This document shows positions 10,018-21,373 of a stretch of DNA of 64,000 bases, piece by piece. The notes beneath the pieces were generated by a model that ran no database searches, had not been told where the DNA came from, and saw nothing but the letters and a program-made list of their open reading frames with translations. The position numbers and the translations under genes were made by a program. Source of the stretch: Siphonodentalium dalli (Eukaryota; Mollusca; Scaphopoda; Gadilida; Siphonodentaliidae); the NCBI GenBank assembly GCA_032622095.1, contig CP136068.1:63142025-63206024 (forward strand), read 5' to 3'. Within the stretch, counting starts at the first letter, position 1, and each line of letters starts with the position of its first letter.

Positions 10018-12456
10018 TAGTCTGGTCGATAAAAGGTTTGACCTAGAAAAAAATTGGACTAAGTTGGTTTGTATACCATTTTGAAGAGGAATATATCCTC
10101 TATAACATATCCAAAATCCGCTAAAATCCGCTTTGATCATTTTTTGTAATTCAAGATGGCGTCCAAGATGGCTGCCATTTTCCTATAAGTCAGCTTGATG
10201 CAATTATAGTGAGAACATCTTGTCATATGTATGCACATGTATACATTTTTGTGAAGCTAAGACATAACGCCACCTTTATGTGCCAAAATTGGAACTCCCT
10301 ATCCAAGATGGCCGCCAAAATGGCGACCGGAATTGGAATTTTTACGTTTTTTTACTAATATCTTTAAGATAAGTTCCTGTGGTTTGGAACTGGCTGAGAA
10401 TTGTGACTTTATTTTGTATTTAGCATGTTAACTGACCATTGTAACAATGACATATGCTGTTCGTGTGGTCCACACCCCTTCCGATCACTCAAAAATTCGA
10501 TTTTACAAAACGCGGTATAACATTTCACAAAAGATCTCCATTGGGATTCTAGTCATATTTAATCAAGGAGTGGGAAGAACTGTGCAATGTAAGTTATGCA
10601 TTCTATATCTTATTGATATTTGAACTCAATGGTACCAAAATTGTCATTTTGGCATAAAATGGCTGCCAAAATGGCCGCCAAAATATGGAAAATGGTAATT
10701 ATTATCCCAGCGTGCCATGCAACCGCTTACAAGTTGTGGTGATGCACACACTTGACTATTCTGTCTTATATAGCTTGACCACTAACATTTCTGATGTACC
10801 TTGGATATTTGTTACTAATTTAACCACTGAAATTACCAGAATTATTCGAAATTTTCTGTCACAAACCTGATATCAAAATCGGGAAAAAATCGCTGTTCAG
10901 GTTTGAGCCATTTTTTAAAAGTAAAATGGAACTATGTTTGGTATCAAAGATTTTTATTGTTACATGTGTCACACTGAGGTGTTTTAGACAAAATTACGCA
11001 AGATGGCTTCCAAAATGGCAACCAAATTTGGTAAACATTATTATATACATATACATATGTGTATATATGTGGTGTATATGTATATATAATCAATTGTGAC
11101 TCACATGCTACTTAATCAACTAAATGTTCTATTCTGGTTGTTCCGGTACCCTACGAGGCATGACAAGTTAATTTTGAGGAATGCAATGTGAATTTTGCCA
11201 AAAAACGTCCTTATTTTTGAACGGAAATGGGCAGAACGTTGAAACGGAACTGAGAGGGAACATATTATGTGGCCATTCTGGCCCATTAGCATCAACATTA
11301 TTCAACTTAATACAGTGTGTATGTTTGTTGACTGTGTGGTCATAGGCGAGGTGAGTAGGTATACATGGAATTATTGTATTCATGAATGATGTGAATAGTT
11401 ATACAATGTGTGACTATATGGTCATGGATGGGGTGTCCATGGTGAGATGTATAGACCTGTATATAAGGAGTAGATGTATGGTGACGTGTGAGGTGAACAT
11501 GTTTACAGTGAGTGGCTGTCTGGTCATTGAAGTGGTGTATGGGCATAACGAGAGTAGCTACACTGTCCTGTATGTATATATGGAGTGAGTGTGTGGTCGG
11601 GGGTGGGCTGTACATGTGTACATTGGGTGACTGTATTGTCATGGATGGGTGTATATATGTATACATATGTTGGATGTATGGTAATGGATGGGTGTATGTA
11701 TAAATAGGGTGTTGTTGTATGGTTATGGGCAATGTGTATATGTGTACATGGAATGACTGCACGGTCATTGTTGAAGTGTATATGCATACCTGGAGTACAC
11801 TTTGATGGCCATTGGCGGCTAGTGTATATAGGGAGTGACCTCATGGTGATGGTGGGATGTATATGTTTATATGTAGGCCTATTGTATTGTCGTTGGCGGT
11901 GTGTACAGGTATACAGTGAATAGCTGAATGCTCATGGAAACGGTGTATAAGTATACAGCGAGTGGCTGAATTGTCACGGTTGAGCTGTATATGCAAGTCT
12001 GAAGTGCACGAATGGCCGTGTGTGCGGGGTATTGGTATATCTAGAAGGGCTGTATGGCCATTGATGAGGTATATATATATACACCTGGAGTGACGCTGTG
12101 GTCATGGGTGAGGTGTATATATATATTATGAGTGACTATATGGCCATCGCACGGCCAATATGTATATAGGGATTGACAGTATTGCAAAATTAATGGTGGG
12201 GTGAATTGATATACAAGGAGTGACTATGATCACGAATGTGGTTTATGCGTATACAGTGAGAGGCTGAATTGCCATGGGTCAGGTGTATATGCAAGTCTGG
12301 AGTTATGAATGGCCGTGTGCGCGGTACGGGACATTGGTATATCTAGAAGGGGTGTAATGCCATTGGTGAGGTCTATATGTATATACATGGAGTGACTCTA
12401 TGGTTTTGGGTTGGTATATATGTATATCTTGGGTGGCTATATGGCCACGGGTGTCG

Positions 12457-12527
<71 letters not shown>

Positions 12528-14430
12528 GGAGTGAGACTGTATGACCACTGGTGGGGCAAATATGTATACAAGAAGTGATGTATGATCATGGATGTAGCGA
12601 ACAGGTATATCAGGAGTGACTGTAGGTCATCGGTGGGTGTATATGTATATCTTTAGTGGCTATATAGTTATGCATATGGCAAATAAATATACATGGAGTG
12701 ACGAGTGTATGGCCTATTGTGAGGCGAATAGGTATACAAGACTGAAGAGGTTACTTTGTGTTCATGTATGTAGTGAATATGTATACATGTCTTGTTTGGT
12801 GTAGGTGTATACCTGGTGTGTCTGCATGGTTATTCGCGGCTATAGGGCAATGCTCCATGTGTGGCTGCAAGGTAATGGGTGATGTGTATGTCTATACAGC
12901 GAGTGGCACATGGCCATTTATGTGGTGTCAATGTATCTATGGAGTGACTGCATTCTCATGTGTGATTTGTACTCGTGCACCTTTGGGTGACTATCGCATT
13001 CCACAATAACTCAAGGAAATGTTAATCGATAGAGGTTATATCAGAGTGTCCTCCACATTAATTGCGTTTTATATGCAATGTGAAGAAAACGGTTTTCCTG
13101 ACAAAATAGTTTATAAGTTAATCAATTGATGCTAATGGGCCAGAGTAGCCACATAATATGACCCATTTCAGTTCAGTTTCAACGTTCTGTCTGTTTCCGT
13201 TAAAAAACACGGACAGAATCCCAAAAGAGGTGTTCGGCAAAATCCATACTGCATCCCTTAAAATGAATTTGTCGTACTTCATAAGGTGCTGGGACAACCA
13301 AACTATAAGATTTAGTTGTCAGTTGATTAAGTAGCACAATTAAGTGAGTCACAATTTGCTACCATTTCGGAACAGCAGAGAATAATGTTCGGAATATAAA
13401 CTTTTTACCAAATTTGGTTGCCATTTTGCAAGTCATCTTGAGTAATATTGTCTAAAACACCACACTATGACACATTTAGGGCATATCAAAATAAAAAGAA
13501 CCTTTGATACCAAAGATAGTTCCATTTTACTTGAAAAATATGGTCCAAACATGAAAAGTGATTTTTTTGCCGAGTTTTATGCTGTTTGTGATAGAAAAAT
13601 CCCATAATTCTGGTAATTTCAGAATAGTAAATAGTAAACATTAATCATTGTGCATAAGAAATGTTGGTATTCAATGTCTATAAGACAGAATTGTCAATTG
13701 TGTGCATCACAACAACTTGTAAGCGGTTGCATGATACGCTGGGATAATAATTACCATTTTCCATATTTTTGCAGCCATTTTGACAGCCATTTTGAGCCAA
13801 AGTGGCAATTTTAGTACCATTGATTTCGAATATCAATAAGATATAGAATGCATCACTTACATTGCACAGTTCTTTCCTCTTCTTGATGAAATATGACTAG
13901 AATCCCAATGGGGATCTTTTGTGAAATGTTATACCGCGTTTTGTAAAAAAGCGAATTTTTGAGTGATCGGAAGGTGTGTGGAACCAACGAACAGCATATT
14001 TCATTGCTCCAATGGTCAGTTAACATGCTAAATACAAAATAAAGTCACAATTTTCAACCAGTTCCAAACCACAGAAACTTATCTTAAAGATATTAGTAAA
14101 AACGTAAAAAATCCACTTCCGGTCGCCATTTTGGCGCATCTTGGACGAGGAGTTCCAATTTTGGCACATAAAGGTGCCGTTATGTCTTAGCTTCACAAAA
14201 ATGTATACTTGTGTATACATATGACAAGTTGTTATCACTATAATTGCATCAAGCTGACTTATAGGAAAATGGCAGCCATCTTGGACGCCATCTTGAATTA
14301 CAAAAAATGATCAAAGCGGATTTTGGATATGTTATAGAGGAGAGCTTTCTCTTCAAAATGGTATAAAAACCAACTTAGTCCGAATTTTTTCTAGGTTGAC
14401 CCTAAAATTTGAGTTTATCGACCAGACTAG
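10018..14430. mobile_element. 4.4-kb foldback element with minisatellite core
   Basis: The outer ends are TAGTCTGGTCGATAAA at 10,018 and its reverse complement ending at 14,430. The left arm (10,018 to about 11,330) and right arm (about 13,125-14,430) are inverted copies throughout, for example the block gcatcaagctgacttatagg, the ccatcttggacgccatcttg block, and the block gatcaaagcggattttggat. The centre (11,340-13,010) is a tandem minisatellite in the inverse orientation of the array at 1-760. No transposase frame exists. The plan of long inverted arms with tandem repeats matches Foldback-type DNA elements of other animals, a family-level inference. A possible 3-bp GGA target duplication flanks the ends. 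Confidence 0.8.
11340..13010. repeat. 43-bp minisatellite core of the foldback element
   Basis: Roughly 39 degenerate units of about 43 bp occupy this core. A unit contains a gtgtatatgtatacatggagtgact-like stretch, then atggtcatgg and a gaggtg-like tail (fragments quoted separately). It includes a pure (TA)n tract at 12,461-12,525. Frames of 60-140 codons on both strands merely read through the repeat. Confidence 0.85.
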
Positions 14431-14579
14431 GAGTGAAACGGAGTAGAGTGACACCAACCTACCAATCTGTCTGATCGCCATACTGTTGCGCGAGCGCACG
14501 TAAACATTGTGTACATATCTATTATGAATGTATTTCAATTGAAATTAATTGAACATCCATCTCAGAATTCAGATTTGCG
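14431..14579. other. Spacer
   Basis: Short stretch between the foldback element and the inverted scrap of the 6.7-kb unit. Nothing is recognised. Confidence 0.4.
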
Positions 14580-14727
14580 ATCTCAAAAAGGTGAATGAAT
14601 GATAACGCGATGCCTTGATCACACTCACGCGAATGATGTCGTTCGTATGCATGCAGCTAACAGGATATTCGTTTAGTAGTAACATGCTTGGGGTTTGTAA
14701 ATAGACCACACACGCAGGACGACACGC
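14580..14727 (-). repeat. Inverted scrap of the 6.7-kb unit beside the array
   Basis: This is the reverse complement of 15,789-15,934 of the unit, with about 10 differences, including the blocks gcatgcagctaacaggatat and agtagtaacatgcttggggt. It lies 250 bp outside the first unit and points the opposite way. It is more diverged than the tandem copies are from each other, so it predates the triplication. Confidence 0.85.
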
Positions 14728-14980
14728 TACGGTGTATCAACGATTTGTTATAATCATGTTTATTTTACAGACTTTATGACTCGTTCCCACTCGAGTAGAC
14801 CGTTACGCGACAATGAAACCGAATCATCTGATCGAATATACACATATCGTATAGCTACAAATTATGCAATTATGGCTTTTTTAAGAGTCATCGGATAATA
14901 TTGTAACGATTCTAAAAAGTGTCTACTATTTACGATAAAATCGGAAATGAGTAGGAATTTCTATTAAATTTATCAGGGTG
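14728..14980. other. Left flank of the tandem array
   Basis: No gene is seen. A block at about 14,730-14,775 (gtatcaacgatttgttataa ... tgtttattttacagacttta) matches 3,206-3,247 near copy A of the 0.5-kb repeat. Confidence 0.45.
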
Positions 14981-15140
14981 AGAGCAAGCTATGTTCGCTA
15001 TCCCATTGAGGGAACATTCCGTTTTGCGAAATTATGTTTTGAATAGTGGATATCACCATTTAACTGGGAGATATATAGCTTCATCTGAGGAAGATACGTT
15101 CATTTATCAAAACCGCATGGTCTGGTTTGATTTTGTTTAA

Positions 15141-15609
15141 AGGTACTCAACCCGTAAAGAGGGTCCCCATCTCAACAGATTCCAACAACAACAATCCGAT
15201 CAGAGGGTCTTATATTACTATTTCTTTGGCTTTGGGGGTAAAAAATATTTGATTCGAGTCGAGGAACCCATCAAACAAAGCTCAGAGTTATTAGATATTG
15301 ATTTTTCAAATTTGTTATGTTCTCGAGATGAGTACCAATAACTGCCGTAATCTGCTCTGGATGTGTACCTCAAATCTATTCAAACAGACAAGGATGAATA
15401 ACTCTAAAATCAAGTGGTAATTTTAACGCAATTTTGTCTGAGTTCTGGGCCAGATAGTATTCCCGATAATGAAAAATAATAGATTTATAAAATCGATATC
15501 TAACAAATCTGAGCTTTGATGGGTGACTTCCTCGACTCGAATCAAATATTTTTGACCCCCGAAGCCATTGAAATAGTAATTGAGAGGAGTTTTATCGGGT
15601 TGAGTACCT
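15141..15609. mobile_element. TTAA-target MITE (AGGTACTCAACCCG ends), unit copy 1
   Basis: TTAA (15,137-15,140) is followed by AGGTACTCAACCCG, and CGGGTTGAGTACCT is followed by TTAA (15,610-15,613). The 469-bp interior also folds back (gattcgagtcgagg ... cctcgactcgaatc). There is no coding capacity. TTAA duplications are made by piggyBac and Kolobok transposases, and the terminal bases do not settle which. Relatives are at 50,508 and 63,805. It interrupts a broken frame (EQAMFAIPLREHSVLRN ... WFDFV) that ends at its left edge. Confidence 0.9.
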
Positions 15610-16079
15610 TTAACCATGGTGTTGTAGCTTGGTAAGCTGACTACATGTAATACATAGACACAATAAAGAGGCACATATCGACCTCCAGACGAGAAAGCAC
15701 ACACGTGTGCCACACATAATACATTCCGATCATATGTCTACGGGTGTTTAGGGTTAACATAGAATCGTTACAATATTATCTGACGTGCATGTCGTCCTGC
15801 GTAACGGTCTATATACAAACCCCAAGCATGTTACTACTAAACGAATATCCGGTTAGCTGCATGCATACGAACGACATCATTCACGTGCGTGTGATCAAGG
15901 CATCGCGTTATCATTCATTCACCTTTTTGAGATCGGTGTAGCATATGGTGTAGAAATCGGTGTAGAATTATCAAAATGGCGGACACCGGTAGTTCGTTTT
16001 GGATATGCTCCTTGTAATTCATGATGTTTTGATAGATATTCGTACTGTGAGGAAAACCGTTATACACAGATTCAATTGG

Positions 16080-16540
16080 AATTATATCGGTTGTTACAGG
16101 GATACCATATTCTTTGTGGATTTAATTGGTATTATTGTCAAAAACAGGGTTTAAACCAACATTCTGACGATTGTCAACAAATTGGCAAGAAACATGTGGG
16201 TTTTTGCACTATTTTTGGCCTTATCGGTACTGCCTTCATTGTAAAACTCTGCCCAGGCATTGTTATTATAATGTTAGATCGAATCGAATTTGATTCGTTG
16301 TGTGGCGTTTTTTTAAATTGATTTAATTGACGATAATTTAAACATCATAAAATACGGTGTAGAATATGTTATGAACCTGGTTGCTTGGATACCAAAAATA
16401 GCAAGATTATATGACGGTGTAGCGGAAATTATTTATAGCGGTGTAGATTGGGCACAGATAGACAATTCACAATTATTGAAATAACAGCAGATTTCTACGA
16501 GCATAAGGCATTTGTTCATGTAGATATGTTTGGTAACATT
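16080..16540 (+). pseudogene. Unrecognised broken coding stretch, unit copy 1
   Basis: Two plus-strand frames look coding-like but are short. One (16,076-16,321) is rich in Cys, Tyr and Trp (FNWYYCQK, then NQHSDDCQQ). The other is best seen in copy 3 as LVAWIPKIARLYDGVAEII followed by YSGVDWAQIDN. The octamer CGGTGTAG occurs several times at 15,930-16,450 and reads as Gly-Val in that frame. Copies 1, 2 and 3 differ by indels that shift these frames. I recognise no family, and the level of decay cannot be judged because copy 3 here may carry sequencing errors. Confidence 0.35.
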
Positions 16541-16708
16541 TAATACCTAATTAATGTCTAAATATAATACGTATAATAGATATCGGAAATTAGATTTAAA
16601 TATAAACATGACTAATTAACTATAAGTGGGTGTTTGTGTGGTCTGTATACGTAGCACGCGTTCTATTGAATTGACCTTCCAATACATGTTTACTTCTACA
16701 GGAACGCA

Positions 16709-17366
16709 ATGTTTAAGTGCTACAGTTGTGTGAAAGTTCACGAAGACCTGCAGGCAGCAGTAGACCATGGCATCAAAGAGCACGAACATGATATTCTCAA
16801 AATCAGAACATTGGAGACGGATTCGACCACCGGTTAGATGGGATATCGGACGAAGAACTTCAATCTTATACCCAGATTGATATCCGAGACAAATCAAGTT
16901 GTGGTTGTCGAAAGTCCGATAGGATCAAAATAATCGAACAGATGCCAATTGTCGAGGAACAGGACTTTGGCATAAGTGATTTGTCATTGTGCGATGAGAA
17001 CGAAATGATGAGTTCTATACCCAAGAGGCTTAGATCGTCAACGCCGCTGAAGACACCAACCGATAATCGCGTAACATCATTGGGTCTTATTGTGACGCCA
17101 ACACAAGAACATGGTAATCTCAGCAACGAGGACGCCGATATACTGGATGACATAACTGCCCAGCTCCCCAACGTGATGAAAGAACTCAACAAGGTCGGAC
17201 AATTAGAAAATTGGACCGGTTTAACACATTAGTGGGCAGTGGTAAATTTCCGATGCAAAACATCGCTTTCCATTTGTTTATGGATGTATGCCGTTTCCTA
17301 TCATCAGAAAATCATGCGGCAACCGCCCTCGTGCTAATGCCGGCAAGTGAGACGGTTTTGGATTAG
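16709..17366 (+). pseudogene. Zinc-finger-like broken gene or exon, unit copy 1
   Basis: The frame begins at ATG 16,709 just after a good splice-acceptor-like sequence (tttacttctacag). It reads MFKCYSCVKVHEDLQAAVDH then GIKEH, a C-x2-C-x12-H-x4-H finger. A stop at 16,836 is bypassed in another frame, which continues as LDGISDEELQSYTQIDIRD and an acidic, Ser/Thr-rich stretch (16,942-17,232; PIVEEQDFGISDLSLCDE ... LDDITAQLPNVMKELNKV). A further shift leads to FPMQNIAFHLFMDVCRFLSS up to a stop at 17,366. Three coding-like pieces in succession suggest one decayed gene or transposon-derived gene. The overall family is not recognised. Confidence 0.45.
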
Positions 17367-17615
17367 GCTTAGGACGGACAATGGAGCTAATCCCTGACGC
17401 CGCGTTGGCTGCAATGCAAAGATCTCAGAGAGTGGACACTGTTAGTTGGAATCTCCCCCATTCTGACGCCTGGCAAAAAACGTGAAACAACTGACCGATT
17501 TCATATATATTTTTCTAAACCAGTGGTTTGCGACGGTAGGACGCGTATGGGTGTGTCCCGGTCTCTCATGTGCCCTGAATCCTGGGGAACATAATGGAAA
17601 TAATTGGTCTTAGGA

Positions 17616-18980
17616 TAGTCCAAGTCTTCTCGTACTAAAGCCGGCTAAGATATTGGGATGGAGGTGCCGGTCTTTAGTCCGAGATCGCGCGCATAGCCTT
17701 CTTATGACACGAGTTGCGCCCAGGATCTGTGGCGGGAATCTGTGGTGTATTTTACTCGATTTACCTAACAAAGCAATACATGTTGCTATATACGTCGGAA
17801 AGAGTGACATCTTATGGTCAGAATGGTGTATAATAATCTAACTTTAATGTTAAATTACACATAGAATATTCCGGTTGATTGCCACAAACATCGTTGTTTT
17901 TTCTGTTTGTTTACTTATCTGAAAGCCGAACTCAGGTTCCGAAGAACTTCGGCATTGCCCGGTGTTTGTTCTGAGTATTCTAGTTTCCGTTTCTATATAT
18001 AGCGCGGGGTTTTCCGAACAAAATTGTGAAAACCGATCGCCGCAAAGTCCAGTTTCCAATGTGCTTTGAGAACAATTCCCGCACTAAAAACTTAATGACA
18101 TAATGGAGGATCAGAAAGGTAGTTTTGTTGACAATTTTCGCAAGCAACTTGTCAAAATTGGAGCAAATTAGAACTCTTGTGTCTGACTTGCCATGCGTGT
18201 GATTTTCATCCATGTGCATTTTGACTTTTGTGTTGATAAAATAATCGGAGAACCGAATCACACAGTTTCGAAATATTGTTCTTCCGTTTTAGTGGGACTT
18301 TTCAAACTTAAGGTTAAAAATTTATACAAATTTTGTTTGATTTTTTGTGTGCTTAACAAGAGCAGTATATTGCTCTGGTCGCTTAGTATATATCTTAATT
18401 TCGCTGAAGTCCACCAAATGTGGGAAATGTAGCACCATATTATTTATTCTAATGCTCGTTGTGTTTACACTGTTTTAAACTTTGAGAGGGTTGTAATTCC
18501 CCGTAATTTATTTAATGTATTACATTTATATCTTCAATGTTTAATTAATCTATTTATTTTTTATTTATTGACACACATAATTACGATTACAATGGAGAAT
18601 TCATCGTAATTTGCGTTGTCAGTCGAAAATCTACGGAATATTTTCAACGGAAAATGCCGAACACAGTTCGCGAGGTCAACTGAGTTCGCATACTTTTAAA
18701 AATTTGTAAAACATTGCGGTAAATGTCTCTTTTCGCATTAAATTACCGCTTTCAATTCACAACTGATGTGGGTTTCAGATCAAATAGCATGTCTTCTGCG
18801 GAAAATATCCGTTTATTGTCGCAATTGTGATATTTTATTTCATATAATTGTGGTTTTATTTGAGCGGGTCACTAACGCTTAAGTCGTGTCATAGGAATGC
18901 ATGGGCCTGGAACTCGGACTAAAAACCGGCACCTCCATCCCAATATATTAGCCGGCTTTAGTACGAGAAGACTTGGACTA
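17616..18980. mobile_element. 1,365-bp inverted-repeat element with 9-bp target duplication, unit copy 1
   Basis: The ends TAGTCCAAGTCTTCTCGTAC ... and ... GTACGAGAAGACTTGGACTA are inverted repeats of about 68 bp with a handful of mismatches. GTCTTAGGA flanks both sides directly (17,607-17,615 and 18,981-18,989), a 9-bp target duplication. Nine-base duplications are typical of Mutator-like elements and some Merlin elements. The interior has no transposase. It contains a TATA-like TATATATAG (17,994) about 110 bp upstream of a 22-codon frame (ATG 18,103, MEDQKGSFVDNF) whose meaning is unknown. Confidence 0.8.
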
Positions 18981-19419
18981 GTCTTAGGACTGTTTTCTTG
19001 TGCTATCCCCGATGTTTTGGTCACCTGTTAGTGCCGGACAACTCGATCCTTTACAGTCTTCATGAGTCTTATAACCTGAATAATCGCCACACCCATGCTG
19101 GGCATTGTTGACTGCGGAAGTGGCAGTTTACCATATGGTGTGTAAATCGCATTCTTCCGCAGGTGACATTATGTCCAGTAATAATTTAATAACTTGGTAT
19201 TCTACTTCTTACTAATTTCTGTTAATCTGGTACGTGTTATATCAATTATATACCATGTATTCCTTTGTCTAGTTTATCTTTGCACGTGGGTTGTCCTTCA
19301 CCATTCAAACGTATATCGTATCGTATCTTATCTTATGATTTGGTGCAAGATGTATAAGCAATATCAACACATATTGAGAAATGAGGAATACTCCTTAGTC
19401 CTTATGACAGGTTGGAAAT

Positions 19420-19640
19420 TTTGCTTTCACAAGACACATTCGTGAAAAGAGACGGAGTGTTCAAAGTTACCCCAAACGTTGGGTCAAATTTGAACATCAG
19501 TTTTTTAATATCCCTGTGTCATCAATTAATGCCGTGTACACATTTAAAAGACCATTCGTTTTGAGAGAACTACTTCTTCTCGTGTTTATGGAAGCATTCG
19601 GATCTTACATAATATTAGCTTTTTTTAAATATCGACTGAG
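19420..19640 (+). pseudogene. Unrecognised coding-like stretch, unit copy 1
   Basis: A frame (LLSQDTFVKRDGVFKVTP ... NIPVSSINAVYTFKRPFVL then ELLLLVFMEAFGSYIILAF) runs here but is broken by one base in a T run at about 19,500. In copy 2 (26,099-26,326) one extra T joins it into 75 codons, and copy 3 matches copy 1. It ends in a hydrophobic segment that could be a membrane helix. No family is recognised. The homopolymer difference may be a sequencing error. Confidence 0.3.
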
Positions 19641-19683
19641 AAACTAAAAAAGTTACCCCGGTTTATGGTAATAGTATATATAA

Positions 19684-20009
19684 GCTGAAGGGGTCACTCT
19701 CACCAAAAAAAGTGCTGAAGGGTACACCGGTTTTGAAAATGTGCTGAAGGGTACACAGGTTTTGAAATGTGATTCTAAATGATGTATAGTTTTTCGTATC
19801 TGCCATGACTTCTGTTAAAGAATAATTGTTTACGTTCCAATGAACATTGAAATGAACTGAAAACAAACTGCTAATGGGGGCCAGACTTTCAGAAACACAG
19901 TTATAAGTAATGGTGTTAGTGCCGATCACAAACCCTGTGTACCTTTCAGCACATTTTCAAACCCTGTGTACCCTTCAGCACTGTTTTTGGTGAGAGTGAC
20001 CCCTTCAGC
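19684..20009. mobile_element. 326-bp MITE (GCTGAAGGGGTCACTCTCACC ends, split), unit copy 1
   Basis: The left end GCTGAAGGGGTCACTCTC and the right end GAGAGTGACCCCTTCAGC are inverted repeats continuing inward for about 75 bp. Each arm itself contains a roughly 27-bp direct repeat (gtgctgaagggtacac, then ggttttgaaaat). There is no coding capacity, and the target duplication is not clear. Confidence 0.85.
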
Positions 20010-20042
20010 GTTAGTAAAGGTATGGATCAAGCAGCCATCTAA

Positions 20043-20170
20043 ATTGGTGTAAACAATATTTAATTTCGAACAAAACATGTAATACATACAAACAATTTGA
20101 CATAAATAATAATAGAGTTCAAAACGGGGATTAGACAACAAGCCCAAAGGCTTTTATCAAGTTATTTCCC
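20043..20170 (-). mobile_element. LINE 3' tail fragment, unit copy 1
   Basis: The block ggggattagacaacaagccc, then aaaggcttttatcaagtta, matches the 3' region of the LINE remnant at 3,905-3,950 in the same orientation. It is probably a 5'-truncated insertion of that LINE family. It recurs at about 26,735-26,858 and 33,417-33,544. Confidence 0.55.
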
Positions 20171-20791
20171 CGGAGAAGGAAAGTTTACCCTTGGTATCAG
20201 AATAGATACCATACAGGGTAAGTTTAGCAGACGGGGAAAACATGTTAGATCCGAAAAATATTGTTCAAGGAGGGGGTATAGAGGGATCGAGTGCAGGAAG
20301 GAAGAACGTTTGTCAAGTTAATTGGTATTGCATACCGTGCATCAGCCAAAACGAAAGATGGGAGTGAAGCGACTTCAATAATGATTATCTCCAGGGCCTG
20401 GAACCTACGTCACCGGAAGGATAACCCTACATGTACATCAAAATAACTGTAAATAAAGTTCGACTCGCTACTTCGACATCGCTTTTTAAATAAATACAAT
20501 CGATTTCGATGTAGTATTATAAGCAAAGGAGCTATGCGACCTGCAAATCTCAACAAATACAGAAACCGAAAATCGGAAAGAATTGCTTATAATGAGAATT
20601 TCGCGTTCGCAATTCAAAATCGCGTCCGATTTCCTATTTTCGTGCCGGTGTTAACGCCAACATTTCATGTTCTCCGCGCCCTAAACTCATTTAAAAACCG
20701 TATACATTGAGTTTCGGGATATTATAAATCGTAAAATTTGAATCAATAACAAAAAAATAATTTTTCCGTGGTTTGTTTGTAAATTTCTTAA

Positions 20792-21373
20792 AGGGGTACT
20801 GTACGCCAAATGTTGTTGTTGGTTTCTATAGTCTCCGAGTCGGAGAAGAAGGTAAAAAAATTTCCATTATTTGAAAGTCTGTTGAGTACGAAGTCATGTT
20901 ACGGATGACAAATTTACCGGAATGCAAAAATACAAATTGTCGTTGTCGAGTACTTTTTGTAAAGTTTTCAACCAAATGAATCAAATAAAAGTTATATGAT
21001 ATGCATACTAGTCCCATATAACCATTTAAGTTATTGTATCGTCGCTAGTCAGTGAGTGGCTTGAGTGTTCTCCCCATATCATCATAATATTTAAGCGATC
21101 GTGTGTGCGATCGGTTTAACAATCCAGTATCCCTCAATTACTATTTTTTATTACGGTAATTCGTAATTTAATTGACGCCATTTTATGGCTCCAGTCATAT
21201 ATTCAATTTATATCAAATTATTAACTTTTAAATTATTAAATTTTAAGATAGCCTATTAACCTGAGCGTTTACAGAATACATCTTCGACTCAAATTACTTA
21301 TGTTTCTATATATTATCGATATTAGATCGTTGTTGTCACCGGAAATTTAATGAAAATGGCGTACAGTACCCCT
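20792..21373. mobile_element. TTAA-target MITE (AGGGGTACTGTACGCC ends), unit copy 1
   Basis: TTAA then AGGGGTACTGTACGCCA at the left; TGGCGTACAGTACCCCT then TTAA at the right. Length is 582 bp with no transposase. The same ends occur at 47,840-48,483. The TTAA duplication points to a piggyBac- or Kolobok-type transposase supplied elsewhere. Confidence 0.9.

Noticed and set aside
11340-11844. Minus-strand frames of 106-142 codons in the foldback core
   Set aside because: Same minisatellite read in the other orientation. The length reflects a unit without stops, not selection.
16866-17192. 108-codon minus-strand Ser/Leu-rich frame in the 6.7-kb unit
   Set aside because: It is the antisense shadow of the acidic plus-strand frame at 16,942-17,232, which has the more coding-like composition.
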